From: Streptomyces sp. HM190
Lineage (GTDB): Bacteria > Actinomycetota > Actinomycetes > Streptomycetales > Streptomycetaceae
DNA length: 64,000 nucleotides
NCBI RefSeq assembly: GCF_009857135.1
Contig: NZ_CP047318.1
Coordinates: 2,666,001 to 2,730,000, forward strand
Reading direction: 5' to 3'
In this document: in pieces, positions 32,727 through 41,713 of the stretch
Position numbering within the stretch: position 1 is the stretch's first letter
How the letters are laid out: every line of letters begins with the position of its first letter
The notes under the pieces: model-generated
What the model was told of the DNA's origin: nothing
The model's database searches: none
The model's input: the letters and a program-made list of their open reading frames with translations, nothing else
Position numbers and translations under genes: made by a program

Positions 32727-32923
32727 CCACGACAGGGCCCGAAGAGGGAGGAACGTCCCGATCGCCCGCACGGCCACCGGCCACCCGCCATCGGCCACCG
32801 GCCACCGGCCACGGGCCACGGGGCGACCGGGAGCCCGCGGCGGGGCGGTGGGGGGCAGACCGAGGCTGTGGGGGGGCGGACCGGGAGGGCTGTGGGGGGG
32901 GACGGACCGGGGCGGGGCGCGGG

Positions 32924-33760
32924 TCAGACCGAGGCGGGGGTCAGCGGCCTGACGCGCGACGCGGGGCCGTCGGACACGGCCGGTTCGGGGGACTCCAGGA
33001 CGGGGTCGGCCCGCAGGATGGCCTGGTGCAGCCGCTGCAGCCGCGTCGACGGCTCCAACGCCAGCTCACGGATGAGGCACTGGCGCAGCCTCTGGTAGAT
33101 GCCGAGAGCGTGGGAGGGCCGGCCGCAGCGGTACAGCGCCAGCATCAGCTGCGCGTGCACGGTCTCGTGCAGGGGGTGCTGCGCGGCCAGGGCGGTCAGC
33201 TCCCCGAGCAGCGCGGCGTGCCGGCCGAGCCGCAGGTCCGCCTCGATCCTGGCGTCGAGCGCGCCCAGCCTGGTCTCCTCCAGCCGTACCGTCTCCACCT
33301 CCAGCGCCCGGCCGATCTGCACGTCGGCCAGGGCGGGGCCGCGCCACAGCGCGAGCGCCTGGTGCAGCAGGACGGACGCCTCCCGGACGGATCCCTCGCG
33401 CAGGGCGGTCTGCCCCGCCGCGGACAGCCGCTGGAACTCCGTCGCGTCATAGGCGCCGGCCACGTCGAGCGCGTAGCCGCCGTACCGCGTGCACAGGACG
33501 TCCTTGGGGCCGCGCACCGCGGTCGGGCCCAGCGCCGTGGCCAGTCGGCGGCGCAGCTGCCGGATGTACGTCTGGAGGGTCGCGGGCGCGGTGCGTGGCG
33601 GCGCGTCCCCCCACAGTTCGTCGAGCAGGGTGGACACGGTCACGACCTGGCCGGCGTGCAGCGCCAGCAGGGCGAGCACCTGGCGGGGCTTGGCCGCGCT
33701 GGGCACTACGGACGTGTGGTCGAGCTGGGCGACGAGCGGCCCCAGGACCCGGACCTCCAT
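32924..33760 (-). CDS. SARP-family transcriptional activator (short form)
   Basis: A 278-residue regulator. An OmpR-type winged helix covers residues 1-95 (MEVRVLGPLVA ... LLDELWGDAPPRTAPATLQTYIRQLRRRL). A bacterial transcriptional activation domain follows to about 250 (LHQALALWRGPALADV ... RCGRPSHALGIYQRL). This is the ActII-ORF4/RedD-size SARP. I chose the ATG at 33760 because GGAGGGAG precedes it and the mature family start MEVRVLGP follows. It is a prime candidate for the protein that binds the repeated heptamer boxes. Its own promoter lacks an obvious box. Confidence 0.93.
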   Translation of the reverse strand: MEVRVLGPLVAQLDHTSVVPSAAKPRQVLALLALHAGQVVTVSTLLDELWGDAPPRTAPATLQTYIRQLRRRLATALGPTAVRGPKDVLCTRYGGYALDVAGAYDATEFQRLSAAGQTALREGSVREASVLLHQALALWRGPALADVQIGRALEVETVRLEETRLGALDARIEADLRLGRHAALLGELTALAAQHPLHETVHAQLMLALYRCGRPSHALGIYQRLRQCLIRELALEPSTRLQRLHQAILRADPVLESPEPAVSDGPASRVRPLTPASV

Positions 33761-34012
33761 TGTGGTTCTCCCTCCAGCCAAAACCGCTCGGCTAGCGTTT
33801 CCGAGCGCTCCACAGTGGCACGGTGGCCCGCGCCGCCCCAGTGAGCGCTTCATCGCTGCCGCGTGAATTACGGAGGCGGTGACCCATGACGAATTCACAT
33901 GGGAGGCGTGAGGGGAACACTGTCGGTGACGACCCCGCTGCCCGAAGAATCCTGTCTGCCGGTCCGATCACGGCGACTTCCGATCCATCCACAGGTCATT
34001 GCGGAGGGCAAC

Positions 34013-34381
34013 GTGCACGAAGGCGTTATTCCCACTCTCGACGGTACCCGCGCCACGGACCAGACCGGGGGACTCGACGACCGGCTGCCCGGCCAGGAAC
34101 TGCGCTTCATGGAACTGGTGGCACGGGCGTGGCTGGAGCCGGAGCTGTCCCGGCGCTACCAGGTGGACGCCACATCCGTGCTCGACGAGTTCGGCGTCAC
34201 GCTCGCCCAGGGGCAGCTGCCGCCCTCGCTGCCCGAGAACCCGTTGGGCGACCTGACCATCGAGGAGCTCTCCCAGCCGACGACCGCGCACGCGTTCCTC
34301 TGCTTCTGCCTGACCGATGACGTGTCCCCGCAGGCCCGGTCCACGGCGTCGGGGCCCGGCAGCCGGAGGGTCGTGCGGTGA
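34013..34381 (+). CDS. putative azoline RiPP precursor with nitrile-hydratase-like leader
   Basis: A 122-residue protein. Residues 34-64 (ELVARAWLEPELSRRY ... VLDEFGVTL) resemble the N-terminal helices of nitrile hydratase alpha, the NHLP leader used by some thiazole/oxazole peptides. The segment ends LTIEEL, then a Ser/Thr/Cys-bearing tail SQPTTAHAFLCFCLTDDVSP and an Arg-rich end. The GTG at 34013 is five bases from GGAGG. The stop overlaps the start of the YcaO-fusion gene (GTGA). The position directly before a cyclodehydratase and a dehydrogenase makes a substrate role likely. The leader/core boundary is a guess. An accessory-protein role is the alternative. Confidence 0.65.
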   Translation: MHEGVIPTLDGTRATDQTGGLDDRLPGQELRFMELVARAWLEPELSRRYQVDATSVLDEFGVTLAQGQLPPSLPENPLGDLTIEELSQPTTAHAFLCFCLTDDVSPQARSTASGPGSRRVVR

Positions 34382-36762
34382 CCGCGGTCTTCGGTGAGCG
34401 TCCGGCGCACCCGCCGAGAACGCACGATCCGCGGCTCGTGGGGTTCCGCAGTCACCTGAGGGCGGAGGTCGTCGCCGACGACGCCGCGTACCTCCTGTCC
34501 GACCGGGGGGTGACCGCGCTGCAGGGCGATCACATCGAGGCCCTGGTGCCCCTGCTGGACGGCACCAGGGACCTGCCGTCGCTGCTGCGGGACGCGGCCC
34601 CCGAGATACCGCCCGAGCAGGTCGGCCGGCTGATCGGGCGGCTCGCGCAGGCCGGTCTGGTGGGCTACTCGACGCCGGTCGCGGTCACCGGCGGCCCCGC
34701 GGAGGCGGGCCGGCCGGCCCGCGCGTTCTGGGAGCTGGCCGGACTGGACGGCACGGTGGCGCTGCGCCGGCTGGCCGGCGCCCGGCTGGAGATCCTCACG
34801 GTGGGCGGGGCGAACGCCGAGGGGGTGCTGGAGGCGTGCCGGGCCGCGGGACTCGCGGTGGCCGCGGACGGCGGGGCCCACGGCGCGCACCGTGTGGCCG
34901 GGAACGACCTCGCCCCGCTGTCCCTCGTCGTGTGCGACGACTACCTGAACCCCGAACTGCGGGAGATCGACGCCCTGCACCGGGCCACGGGGCGGCCCTG
35001 GCTGCTGTCCCGGCCCGGTGGTTCCACCACGTGGGTGGGCCCGGTGTTCCAGCCGGACTCCGGTCCCTGCTGGTCGTGTCTGGCGCACCGGCTGCGCGGC
35101 CACCGGCTGTGCGAGGCACCGGTGCGGCGGGCGCTCGGCCTGACCGGTCCGGTGCCCAGGCCGGCCGCGCAGGTGCCGCCGTCCGCGGCGGCGGCCGCGC
35201 AGCTCACCGCGCTGGAGACGGCGAAGTGGCTGGCCGGCTACCGCTATCCGGGCCAGTCCGCCGTCCTGACCCTGGACACGCTCGCCCTGACGACCCGTCA
35301 CCACGAGCTGCGGCGCCGCCCCCAGTGCCCGGACTGCGGTGACCCCGGCCTCGTCGCACGGCAGGTGGGCCGGCCGGTGACCATCGTCTCCCGGCCGAAG
35401 GCCCCGTACGGGGGCGGCGGGCACCGGGCGCTCTCCCCGCAGGAGGTCCGCGACCGGTACGCGCACCTGGTCAGCCCGGTGACCGGGGTGATCGAGGAGA
35501 TCCGCAGGGACCCGCGGGCACCGTCGGGCCTGCACTGCTACCTGGCGGGCCGCAACGCCGCGCTGGGCGCGACCGACCTGGCACGGCTGCGGGCCGGGCT
35601 GCGTCACCTCAGCGGCGGCAAGGGCGCCACCGCGCTGGACGCCGAGGTGAGCGCCATGTGCGAGGCGCTGGAGCGGTACAGCGGCACCCTCCAGGGGGAC
35701 GAACCGCGCACCAGGGACAGCCTGCGCGGCCTGGGGGACGTGGCCGTCTCCCCGGACGCCTGCCAGTTGTTCGCCCCCCGGCAGTTCCGCGACCGTGAGC
35801 GGTGGAACGCCCTGCACGACGCGTTCCAGTACGTTCCCGAGCCCTTCGACGACCGGGCTCCGGTCGACTGGACGCCCGTGTGGTCGCTCACCGAGCAGCG
35901 GCAGCGGCTGCTGCCGACCGGCATGCTGTACTTCCCGGGCGCCGCCGACGGCTCGTCCCGGCCGGTGGCCGGGCGGCGCTCGCTGCGCGCCGACTCCAAC
36001 GGCAACGCCGCGGGCAGCAGCCCGGAGGACGCGATCCTGCACGGCTTCCTGGAGCTGGTGGAGCGGGACGCCGTCGCCCTGTGGTGGTACAACCGCACCC
36101 GGCAGCCCGGTGTGCGGCTGCACGGCACCGGCGGCTTCGGCGACGCCTGGACCGACGAACTCCTCGACCTGTACCGGCACATGAACCGTGCGGTGTGGGT
36201 CCTGGACCTCACCTCCGACCTGGGCGTCCCGGTGTTCGCGGCGGTGTCGCGGCGCACCGACAAACCCGCCGAGGACATCATGTTCGGGTTCGGGGCGCAC
36301 TTCGACCCGGCGGTGGCGCTGCGCCGCGCGCTGACCGAGATGAACCAGCTGCTGCCCGCGGTGATCGGCGCACGGCCCGACGGCACGGGCTACGGCACGA
36401 CGGCGCCCGAACCGCTCGGCTGGTGGTGGGGGGCGACCGTGACGACGCAGCCGTACCTGCTGCCCGACCCCTCCCTCCCGGCGCGCGGCCCGGCCGACTT
36501 CACCTTCCACCACCGGCCGGACCTGCGGGACGACGTCGACGCCGTCGTCGAGCTGCTGCGCGGGCACGGCATGGACCTGCTGGTGCTCGACCAGACCAGG
36601 CCCGACATCGGGATCCCGGTGGTGAAGGTGGTCGTTCCCGGACTGCGGCACTTCTGGGCGCGGTTCGCGCCCGGCCGGCTGTTCGACGTGCCGGTGCGGC
36701 TGGGCCGGCTGTCCGCGCCGACACCGTACGACGACCTCAATCCCGTCCCCTTGTTCCTCTGA
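34378..36762 (+). CDS. TOMM cyclodehydratase: E1-like leader-binding domain fused to YcaO
   Basis: A 794-residue fusion. Residues about 25-100 look like the leader-binding winged-helix region. Residues 100-330 are an E1/ThiF-like domain with a zinc site of paired cysteines (C231/C234 in GPCWSC; C317/C320 in CPDC). From about 370 on is a YcaO domain with ATP-binding motifs SGGKG (412-416), the ExxER helix AEVSAMCEALERYSG and LELVERDAVALW (ERD at 562). The C-terminus NPVPLFL carries the Pro-rich end typical of azoline-forming YcaO enzymes. It uses ATP to cyclodehydrate Cys/Ser/Thr in the upstream peptide. The start is a GTG overlapping the precursor stop. Confidence 0.9.
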   Translation: MTAVFGERPAHPPRTHDPRLVGFRSHLRAEVVADDAAYLLSDRGVTALQGDHIEALVPLLDGTRDLPSLLRDAAPEIPPEQVGRLIGRLAQAGLVGYSTPVAVTGGPAEAGRPARAFWELAGLDGTVALRRLAGARLEILTVGGANAEGVLEACRAAGLAVAADGGAHGAHRVAGNDLAPLSLVVCDDYLNPELREIDALHRATGRPWLLSRPGGSTTWVGPVFQPDSGPCWSCLAHRLRGHRLCEAPVRRALGLTGPVPRPAAQVPPSAAAAAQLTALETAKWLAGYRYPGQSAVLTLDTLALTTRHHELRRRPQCPDCGDPGLVARQVGRPVTIVSRPKAPYGGGGHRALSPQEVRDRYAHLVSPVTGVIEEIRRDPRAPSGLHCYLAGRNAALGATDLARLRAGLRHLSGGKGATALDAEVSAMCEALERYSGTLQGDEPRTRDSLRGLGDVAVSPDACQLFAPRQFRDRERWNALHDAFQYVPEPFDDRAPVDWTPVWSLTEQRQRLLPTGMLYFPGAADGSSRPVAGRRSLRADSNGNAAGSSPEDAILHGFLELVERDAVALWWYNRTRQPGVRLHGTGGFGDAWTDELLDLYRHMNRAVWVLDLTSDLGVPVFAAVSRRTDKPAEDIMFGFGAHFDPAVALRRALTEMNQLLPAVIGARPDGTGYGTTAPEPLGWWWGATVTTQPYLLPDPSLPARGPADFTFHHRPDLRDDVDAVVELLRGHGMDLLVLDQTRPDIGIPVVKVVVPGLRHFWARFAPGRLFDVPVRLGRLSAPTPYDDLNPVPLFL

Positions 36763-36820
36763 CTGTTCATCTGCACGCGGCGCCCCACCGCCGTCCCCCC
36801 ATGCCCCACAGGAGCCCCCT

Positions 36821-38401
36821 ATGACCGCCGAGAGGCCGTTGAGCACCGTCGTGACACCGCAGAGCGAAAGGCGCTGCGTCGCCTTGTGGTCGCTCCGTGA
36901 GGACGTCCTGGTGGACATGGGCGGCCCGACCAGTCCCGTGGTGCTCTCCGGGCGGTGGGGGGAGACCCGGCTGCACCGGGCGGGCCCGCTGGTCCGCGAG
37001 GCGCTGCGGCGGATGAGCCTCGGCCCGATCTCGCTGGCCAACGTGGCGGCGGAGATGGCCGCCGGCTCCGCGCGCCCCTCCTCCCCCGGGGCGCGCACGG
37101 CCACGGTCACGGGTGCGCAGGCCGAGATCCTGATGGTGCTGCACCGGCTGCAGCACATGGTGGTGCGCTCTCTGACGCTGGAGGGCGCCGACCAGCCCCT
37201 GCTGTCGGTGGTGCCGATCGCGCAGTCGGCCCGGTACCGGCCGGACGCCGTGGACCGGCAGCGCCCGGTGCGGCTGTCCCGCTTCGCGTTCCTGCGCAGC
37301 GAGGGCGAGGGGTTCGTGCTGGAGGGGCCGGTGTCGCTGTACCGGGTCGTGCTGCACGGCCCGGAGGCGGCGTGGGTGGTGAGCATGCTCGGCCGCGCGC
37401 TCACGGTCGACGAGATCGCCGCGGCCGTGCCGCTGCCCGCGGCGGTGGTCGCGGAGATCGTCGGCCATCTGCTGGGGACCGGCATGGTGCTCGCGGCGGA
37501 GCAGCCGTCGCCCGCGGCCGACCGCGGCGGACCGGGCGGGGACGACGAGAGCCGGGGCGGCGGTGCCCCGGTCCCGTGCTTCGCGGAGGACCGGGACCCG
37601 GCGCTGCTGTCGTGGGGGGCCGTCGACCTGCTCTTCCACAGCCGTTCCACGCTCGGCCGGCACGACGCGGACTTCGGCGCGACCTATCCGCTCGCCGGGC
37701 GGCTGCCCCCGGCCCCGGCCCTCAAGCCGCTGCCGGACGGCCCGCGCATCGCCCTCCCCCGGCCCTCCCTGAGCGAGGTGACGGCCGCGGACCCGCCGCT
37801 GACCGACGTGGTGGAACGGCGCCACAGCATCCGGAGCTACGGCTCGCAGCAGCTCACCGCCGCCGTGCTGGGCGAGTTCCTGTACCGGGCGCTGCGGGTC
37901 CGGGGACTGCACGAGCGGCAGGGCGAGGGCCGGCACGAGGAGGCGTACACCGACCGGCCGTACCCCAGCGGGGGCCGCGCCTACGAGCTGGAGTTCTATC
38001 TCACCGTCCGGGACTGCGCCGGCATCCCGCCGGGCACGCACTACTACGCGCCGCTGGAGCACTGCCTGGTGCAGATCGGCGACGGCGGGGCGGACTCGGC
38101 GACGGCGGAGCTGCTCGCGGAAGCGCGGATCAGTGCCGGGCTGACGGACCCGCCCGCGGTGGTCATCACCATCACCTCGCGCATCCACCGGCTGTCCTGG
38201 AAGTACAGCGGGCTCCCCTACGCGCTGACGCTGAGGCACGTCGGGGCGGTCATCCAGAACTTGTACCTGATCGGCACCGCGATGGGCCTGGCCGCCTGCG
38301 CGCTGGGGAGCGGTGACGTCGAGTTGGCCGCCCGCACCACCGGCACGGACTGGCTGACGGAGCCGAGCGTCGGGGGCTTCGTCCTGGGCACGGCCCCGTG
38401 A
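36821..38401 (+). CDS. SagB-type FMN azoline dehydrogenase
   Basis: A 526-residue protein. About 300 N-terminal residues carry winged-helix-like leader-recognition segments. The C-terminal nitroreductase fold (about 315-520) has the FMN motif RRHSIRSYGSQQLT, PYPSGGRAYELEFYL, the catalytic Lys-Tyr pair K461-Y462 in SWKYSGLPYALTLRHVGAVIQNL, and ATAMGLAACALGSGD. SagB enzymes oxidise azolines to azoles, so the mature peptide is expected to contain thiazole or (methyl)oxazole rings. GGAG precedes the ATG. It is 58 bp after the cyclodehydratase gene, in the same operon. Confidence 0.9.
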   Translation: MTAERPLSTVVTPQSERRCVALWSLREDVLVDMGGPTSPVVLSGRWGETRLHRAGPLVREALRRMSLGPISLANVAAEMAAGSARPSSPGARTATVTGAQAEILMVLHRLQHMVVRSLTLEGADQPLLSVVPIAQSARYRPDAVDRQRPVRLSRFAFLRSEGEGFVLEGPVSLYRVVLHGPEAAWVVSMLGRALTVDEIAAAVPLPAAVVAEIVGHLLGTGMVLAAEQPSPAADRGGPGGDDESRGGGAPVPCFAEDRDPALLSWGAVDLLFHSRSTLGRHDADFGATYPLAGRLPPAPALKPLPDGPRIALPRPSLSEVTAADPPLTDVVERRHSIRSYGSQQLTAAVLGEFLYRALRVRGLHERQGEGRHEEAYTDRPYPSGGRAYELEFYLTVRDCAGIPPGTHYYAPLEHCLVQIGDGGADSATAELLAEARISAGLTDPPAVVITITSRIHRLSWKYSGLPYALTLRHVGAVIQNLYLIGTAMGLAACALGSGDVELAARTTGTDWLTEPSVGGFVLGTAP

Positions 38402-38522
38402 CTGTCACCAACCGTCCCTCAAAATCGCACAGTTGGTCCATGAGTCCTGCATTTAATACTTACAGTTCAATGATCCCGCATACACTGGTCGCTCCTTGAT
38501 CCCGTTCTGGTGAGGGGCTTTC

Positions 38523-39776
38523 ATGGAGGCAGCCGCGCCGGGCGCGGAGACAGTGGTCGACCGCTCCTTAGGGGAAACCGCCACCGGCGGGGTCGGCGGC
38601 AATCCCACCCTGTCGGCGGCGGTGCGCGCGCTGGGCCTCAGTGCCCCACCGCCCCGGCTCGCCCGGAGTGTCGTCCTCATCGTCGAGTGCGGTTTCGTCC
38701 TGACCGGCTTCCTGAACATCGCGGACGCGAGGCCGGGGCCGTTGACCCTCGTCGCCTCGGCCCTCGGGTTCAGCCTGGTCTTCCTCCTTCAACTGGTGCA
38801 CACCGCCCAGCGGCTGCGGCGGTTCCGGGCCCGCTGGTACCGGTGGACGCTCACCCTGCAGGCCCTGCTGACCTATCTCCCGCTGTTCGTGCTGGGGTTC
38901 GGCTGGGGCGGCATGGCCGGCTTCCTGGGCGCCTCCCTGCTGCTCGTGCTCCGGCCCACGGTGGCCTGGCCGCTGTTCGGGCTGGTCGCCGCGGCGGCAG
39001 CGGCCACCGGCCCGCTGCTGGGCATGCAGGTCGTCGGCTCGGTGTACATCGCCGTGTCCACGGTGCTGACCGGGCTGATCGTGTACGGCCTGAACCGGCT
39101 CGCGCAGCTCGTGGTCGAGGTGCACGCGGCCCAGACGGAGCTGGCGCGGCTGGCCGTCACCCAGGAGCGGCTCCGCTTCGCCCGGGACCTGCACGACCTG
39201 CTCGGCTACAGCCTGTCGGCGGTGACCCTCAAGAGCGAACTGGCGTGCCGTCTGGTGCCCGCGGCCCCCGAGCGGGCCCTGGAGGAGCTCAAGAGCATCC
39301 TGGAGATCTCCCGGCAGGCGCTGTCCGACGTGCGCACGGTCGCCCGCGGCTACCGGGACATGTCGCTGTCCACCGAGGCGGTGTCGGCGCAGGCGGTCCT
39401 GGCCGCCGCCGGCATCCAGGCGGAGGTGGAGTGCCGGCTGGACCTGCCCGAGGGGGAGGTCAGCACCATCATGGCGACCGTGCTCCGCGAGGCCATCACC
39501 AACCTGCTGCGCCACAGCAAGGCGGAGCACTGCCGGATCGAGTTCCGCGGGACGCCGTCGGGCGAGCTGGTCCTCACCATCGCCAACGACGGGGTCCAGA
39601 AGGCCGCAACGGCCTTCCGGGAGCTGTCGGACGGCTCGGACGGCAGCGGACTGGGCAACCTGCAGTTCCGGCTGGCCTCGATCGGGGGCCATCTGCAGTC
39701 CGGGCTGGACGAGGCGGGCTGGTTCGTCCTGCGGGCCGCGGCCCCGCTGCGCCGGACCGCGCTCCAGACCGACTGA
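38523..39776 (+). CDS. NarL-family sensor histidine kinase
   Basis: A 417-residue kinase. About five TM segments (residues 48-200) precede a coiled linker (AQTELARLAVTQERLRFA). The HisKA_3 box FARDLHDLLGYSLSAV has the phosphoacceptor His near 224, and an HATPase with LREAITNLLRHSKAEHC and GSGLGNLQFR follows. Codon 16 is TTA, placing it under bldA control. GTGAGGGG precedes the ATG. The 121-bp upstream region is unusually AT-rich, with CATACACT as a possible -10. It resembles DesK/AbsA1-like antibiotic regulators. It is convergent with a NarL-type response regulator, its likely partner. Confidence 0.9.
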   Translation: MEAAAPGAETVVDRSLGETATGGVGGNPTLSAAVRALGLSAPPPRLARSVVLIVECGFVLTGFLNIADARPGPLTLVASALGFSLVFLLQLVHTAQRLRRFRARWYRWTLTLQALLTYLPLFVLGFGWGGMAGFLGASLLLVLRPTVAWPLFGLVAAAAAATGPLLGMQVVGSVYIAVSTVLTGLIVYGLNRLAQLVVEVHAAQTELARLAVTQERLRFARDLHDLLGYSLSAVTLKSELACRLVPAAPERALEELKSILEISRQALSDVRTVARGYRDMSLSTEAVSAQAVLAAAGIQAEVECRLDLPEGEVSTIMATVLREAITNLLRHSKAEHCRIEFRGTPSGELVLTIANDGVQKAATAFRELSDGSDGSGLGNLQFRLASIGGHLQSGLDEAGWFVLRAAAPLRRTALQTD

Positions 39777-39824
39777 GACCTGCGGCCGCGGGACCGGGCG
39801 GGGACCGGGCAGGGACAAGGAAGC

Positions 39825-39862
39825 GCGGGCCGGGCGGGGGTGTCGCGTCCCGCCCGGCCCGC
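39825..39862. terminator. 14-bp-stem hairpin between kinase and response regulator
   Basis: GCGGGCCGGGCGGG (39825-39838) pairs with CCCGCCCGGCCCGC (39849-39862). It lies between converging stops. Confidence 0.8.
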
Positions 39863-39868
39863 GGCCCC

Positions 39869-40474
39869 TCACAGCCAGCCGCTCTCCCTGGCGACCCGGA
39901 TCGCGTCGACCCGGTTGCGGGCGTTGAGCTTGGTGACGACCGTCGTCAGGTAGTTGCGCACCGTCCCGACGGACAGGAACAGCAGACGCGCGATGTCCGC
40001 GGCCTCCGCCCCGTCCGCGGCCAGCCGCAGCACCTCCGTCTCACGCGGCGTCAGCGGGTTCTCCCCGTTGTCCAGGGCCGCCAGGGCGAGCTGGGGGTCG
40101 ATGACCCGCTTGCCCACCGCGACGTCCCGGACCGCGTCGGCCAGCCGGTCCGGCGGCGCGTCCTTGAGGAGGAACCCGCCCACCTGGGCCGCGAGGGCCT
40201 TGCGGAGCGTGCCCGGCCGGCCGAGGCTGGTCAGGATCAACGTGCGGCACGACGGCAGCTGCTGGGCCAGCTGGGCCGCCGCGCTCAGGCCGTCGAGGCC
40301 GGGCAGGTCGACATCGATGATGGCGACATCCGGCTGGTGCTCCAGTGCCGTGGGGAGGATCCTGTCCCCCCGCTCGACCTCGGCGACGACCGTGAGGTCA
40401 CCCTCCAGGGCCAGCAGGGCCACCAGGGCCCCACGGACCATGTGCATGTCCTCGGCGAGCAGGATGCGTATCAC
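39869..40474 (-). CDS. NarL/LuxR-family response regulator
   Basis: A 201-residue regulator. The receiver domain has D54 as phosphoacceptor (AIIDVDLPGLDG), acidic E8/D9 and a switch Thr in LTSLG, with Lys in LLKDAP. The LuxR HTH follows (LTPRETEVLRLAADGAEAADIARLLFLSVGTVRNYLTTVVTKLNA). The start is a GTG at 40474 after GGGGAG. It sits convergent to the histidine kinase gene rather than in an operon with it, an uncommon arrangement for a cognate pair. Confidence 0.9.
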   Translation of the reverse strand: MIRILLAEDMHMVRGALVALLALEGDLTVVAEVERGDRILPTALEHQPDVAIIDVDLPGLDGLSAAAQLAQQLPSCRTLILTSLGRPGTLRKALAAQVGGFLLKDAPPDRLADAVRDVAVGKRVIDPQLALAALDNGENPLTPRETEVLRLAADGAEAADIARLLFLSVGTVRNYLTTVVTKLNARNRVDAIRVARESGWL

Positions 40475-40572
40475 AGTGCTCCCCCCGGTGGGCCGAGAAG
40501 GTCACGTCGGCCCGATTGACGAGGACATTACTTGACAGAGGGTGCCCGTAAAAGATCAGAGAGCGATTTCCT

Positions 40573-41646
40573 TTAGACTTCACCTTCATTCTGGGTCCAC
40601 TGCGCCACCTCGATCCGCATGGCGGTGGTGACGGTGCTCTCCTGGACGGCCTGCACCTCGACCGGGATGGTGAAGGTGCCCAGTTCCTCGTCGGAACGGA
40701 ACCCTCCGACCGTCGCCCGCAGACTGGTGATGCGGTCCAGCTCGGCGTAGTCGGTGAAGTCGGTTTCTATGGACGCGATCGACAGACTGCACGGGTCGAG
40801 GCCGTGCAGCCGGGCCACCGAGGCCACCGCCAACTGCCGTGCCGCCTCCATCTGCAGATGGCCCGGCACGTGGTCCAGCGGGTGGTCGAAGACGTGCGGG
40901 TGACTGGTGTCCACCACCAACTGGCAGGAGAAGCGGCCCTGTTCGGCGTCCGCGACGGGCTCGGTGACGAACACGTTCCGGGCGTCACGGCGGCCCACGG
41001 CGCACGGTTCGGCCGCCGTGAAGCGCGGCAGCAGGAAACCGGGGTGGTCCGGCAGCTGCCGCCTGCTCCGCATGGCCCGGTAGGCGGTCCGGGACAGGAT
41101 CAGCAGCCCGCCCTCCCCGCGCATCGCGGGCCGCCCGTCGACCACGACGTCGCCGGTGAAGGTGAACCCCTGGACGCGGCCCGCCCGGTTGCGCCGGGTC
41201 CGCACGGTCACCTCGACCCGCAGATCGGCCGGGCGCGGGCCGATGCGCAAGGGCTCGAACGCGGTGACCCGCAGTCTGAGGTCCCGGAAGATGAACGCCG
41301 AGCCCAGCTCCACCCCCAGATGACGGTGGGCGATCAGGACGCCGGCCTGCCGCACCACCTCCACCAGCAGCGTGAAGTCGTACGACGGGGAGCTCTCCCC
41401 GATCAGGTGGCCGCGCGGCAGCTGGGCGGCGACGGCGAAGGTGTCCTCGCCCGTCTCGGCGGAGTCGGTGACGAAGACCTCCGCGATCGAGGCCCGGTGG
41501 ACGAGGGTGCGGGGGACGGTCGCGTCGTAGCTCAGCTCCACCTCGGCGGCCGGCGGGCGCGCCGGGACCGTCCCGGACGCGGCGACGGGGGCGGGGGCGG
41601 GGGCGGCCACGGTGGCGGACGCGGGGGCGGACGTGGACATGCTCAT
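40573..41646 (-). CDS. AfsA/ScbA-type butyrolactone-signal synthase 1
   Basis: A 357-residue protein with the tandem hot-dog repeats of the AfsA family: repeat 1 around VHRASIAEVFVTDS ... SYDFTLLVEVVRQAG and repeat 2 around RDARNVFVTEPVAD ... HPLDHVPGHLQMEAARQLA. AfsA enzymes join a beta-ketoacyl group to dihydroxyacetone phosphate on the way to gamma-butyrolactone signals. The N-terminus is a disordered Ala/Pro stretch. It lies 67 bp downstream of the FAD monooxygenase and is probably in that operon. No butyrolactone receptor gene is present in the window. Confidence 0.88.
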   Translation of the reverse strand: MSMSTSAPASATVAAPAPAPVAASGTVPARPPAAEVELSYDATVPRTLVHRASIAEVFVTDSAETGEDTFAVAAQLPRGHLIGESSPSYDFTLLVEVVRQAGVLIAHRHLGVELGSAFIFRDLRLRVTAFEPLRIGPRPADLRVEVTVRTRRNRAGRVQGFTFTGDVVVDGRPAMRGEGGLLILSRTAYRAMRSRRQLPDHPGFLLPRFTAAEPCAVGRRDARNVFVTEPVADAEQGRFSCQLVVDTSHPHVFDHPLDHVPGHLQMEAARQLAVASVARLHGLDPCSLSIASIETDFTDYAELDRITSLRATVGGFRSDEELGTFTIPVEVQAVQESTVTTAMRIEVAQWTQNEGEV

Positions 41647-41713
41647 GGTCGGTCCTTCCAGGGGAGTCTCGGTGCCGCGATCGGTTGGCTCGCGGCCGGT
41701 CGGCCGGGCCCGC

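Noticed and set aside
32768..32820. GGCCACC-type short repeats before the short SARP gene.
   Set aside because: Real but too short and irregular to interpret beyond simple-sequence drift.
33761..34012. A SARP-type box in front of the RiPP precursor operon or the short SARP gene.
   Set aside because: The best candidates (AGTGAGC with CATCGCT) do not resemble each other or the consensus, and the spacing to a -10 is forced.
34013..38401. Classification as a thiopeptide or goadvionin-type hybrid.
   Set aside because: No split LanB-like dehydratase, cycloaddition enzyme, lanthionine synthetase or GNAT condensing enzyme is present near the cassette.
38402..38522. A butyrolactone-receptor (ARE-like) operator in the AT-rich kinase promoter.
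   Set aside because: No inverted element close to the ACCGGT-type consensus could be aligned.
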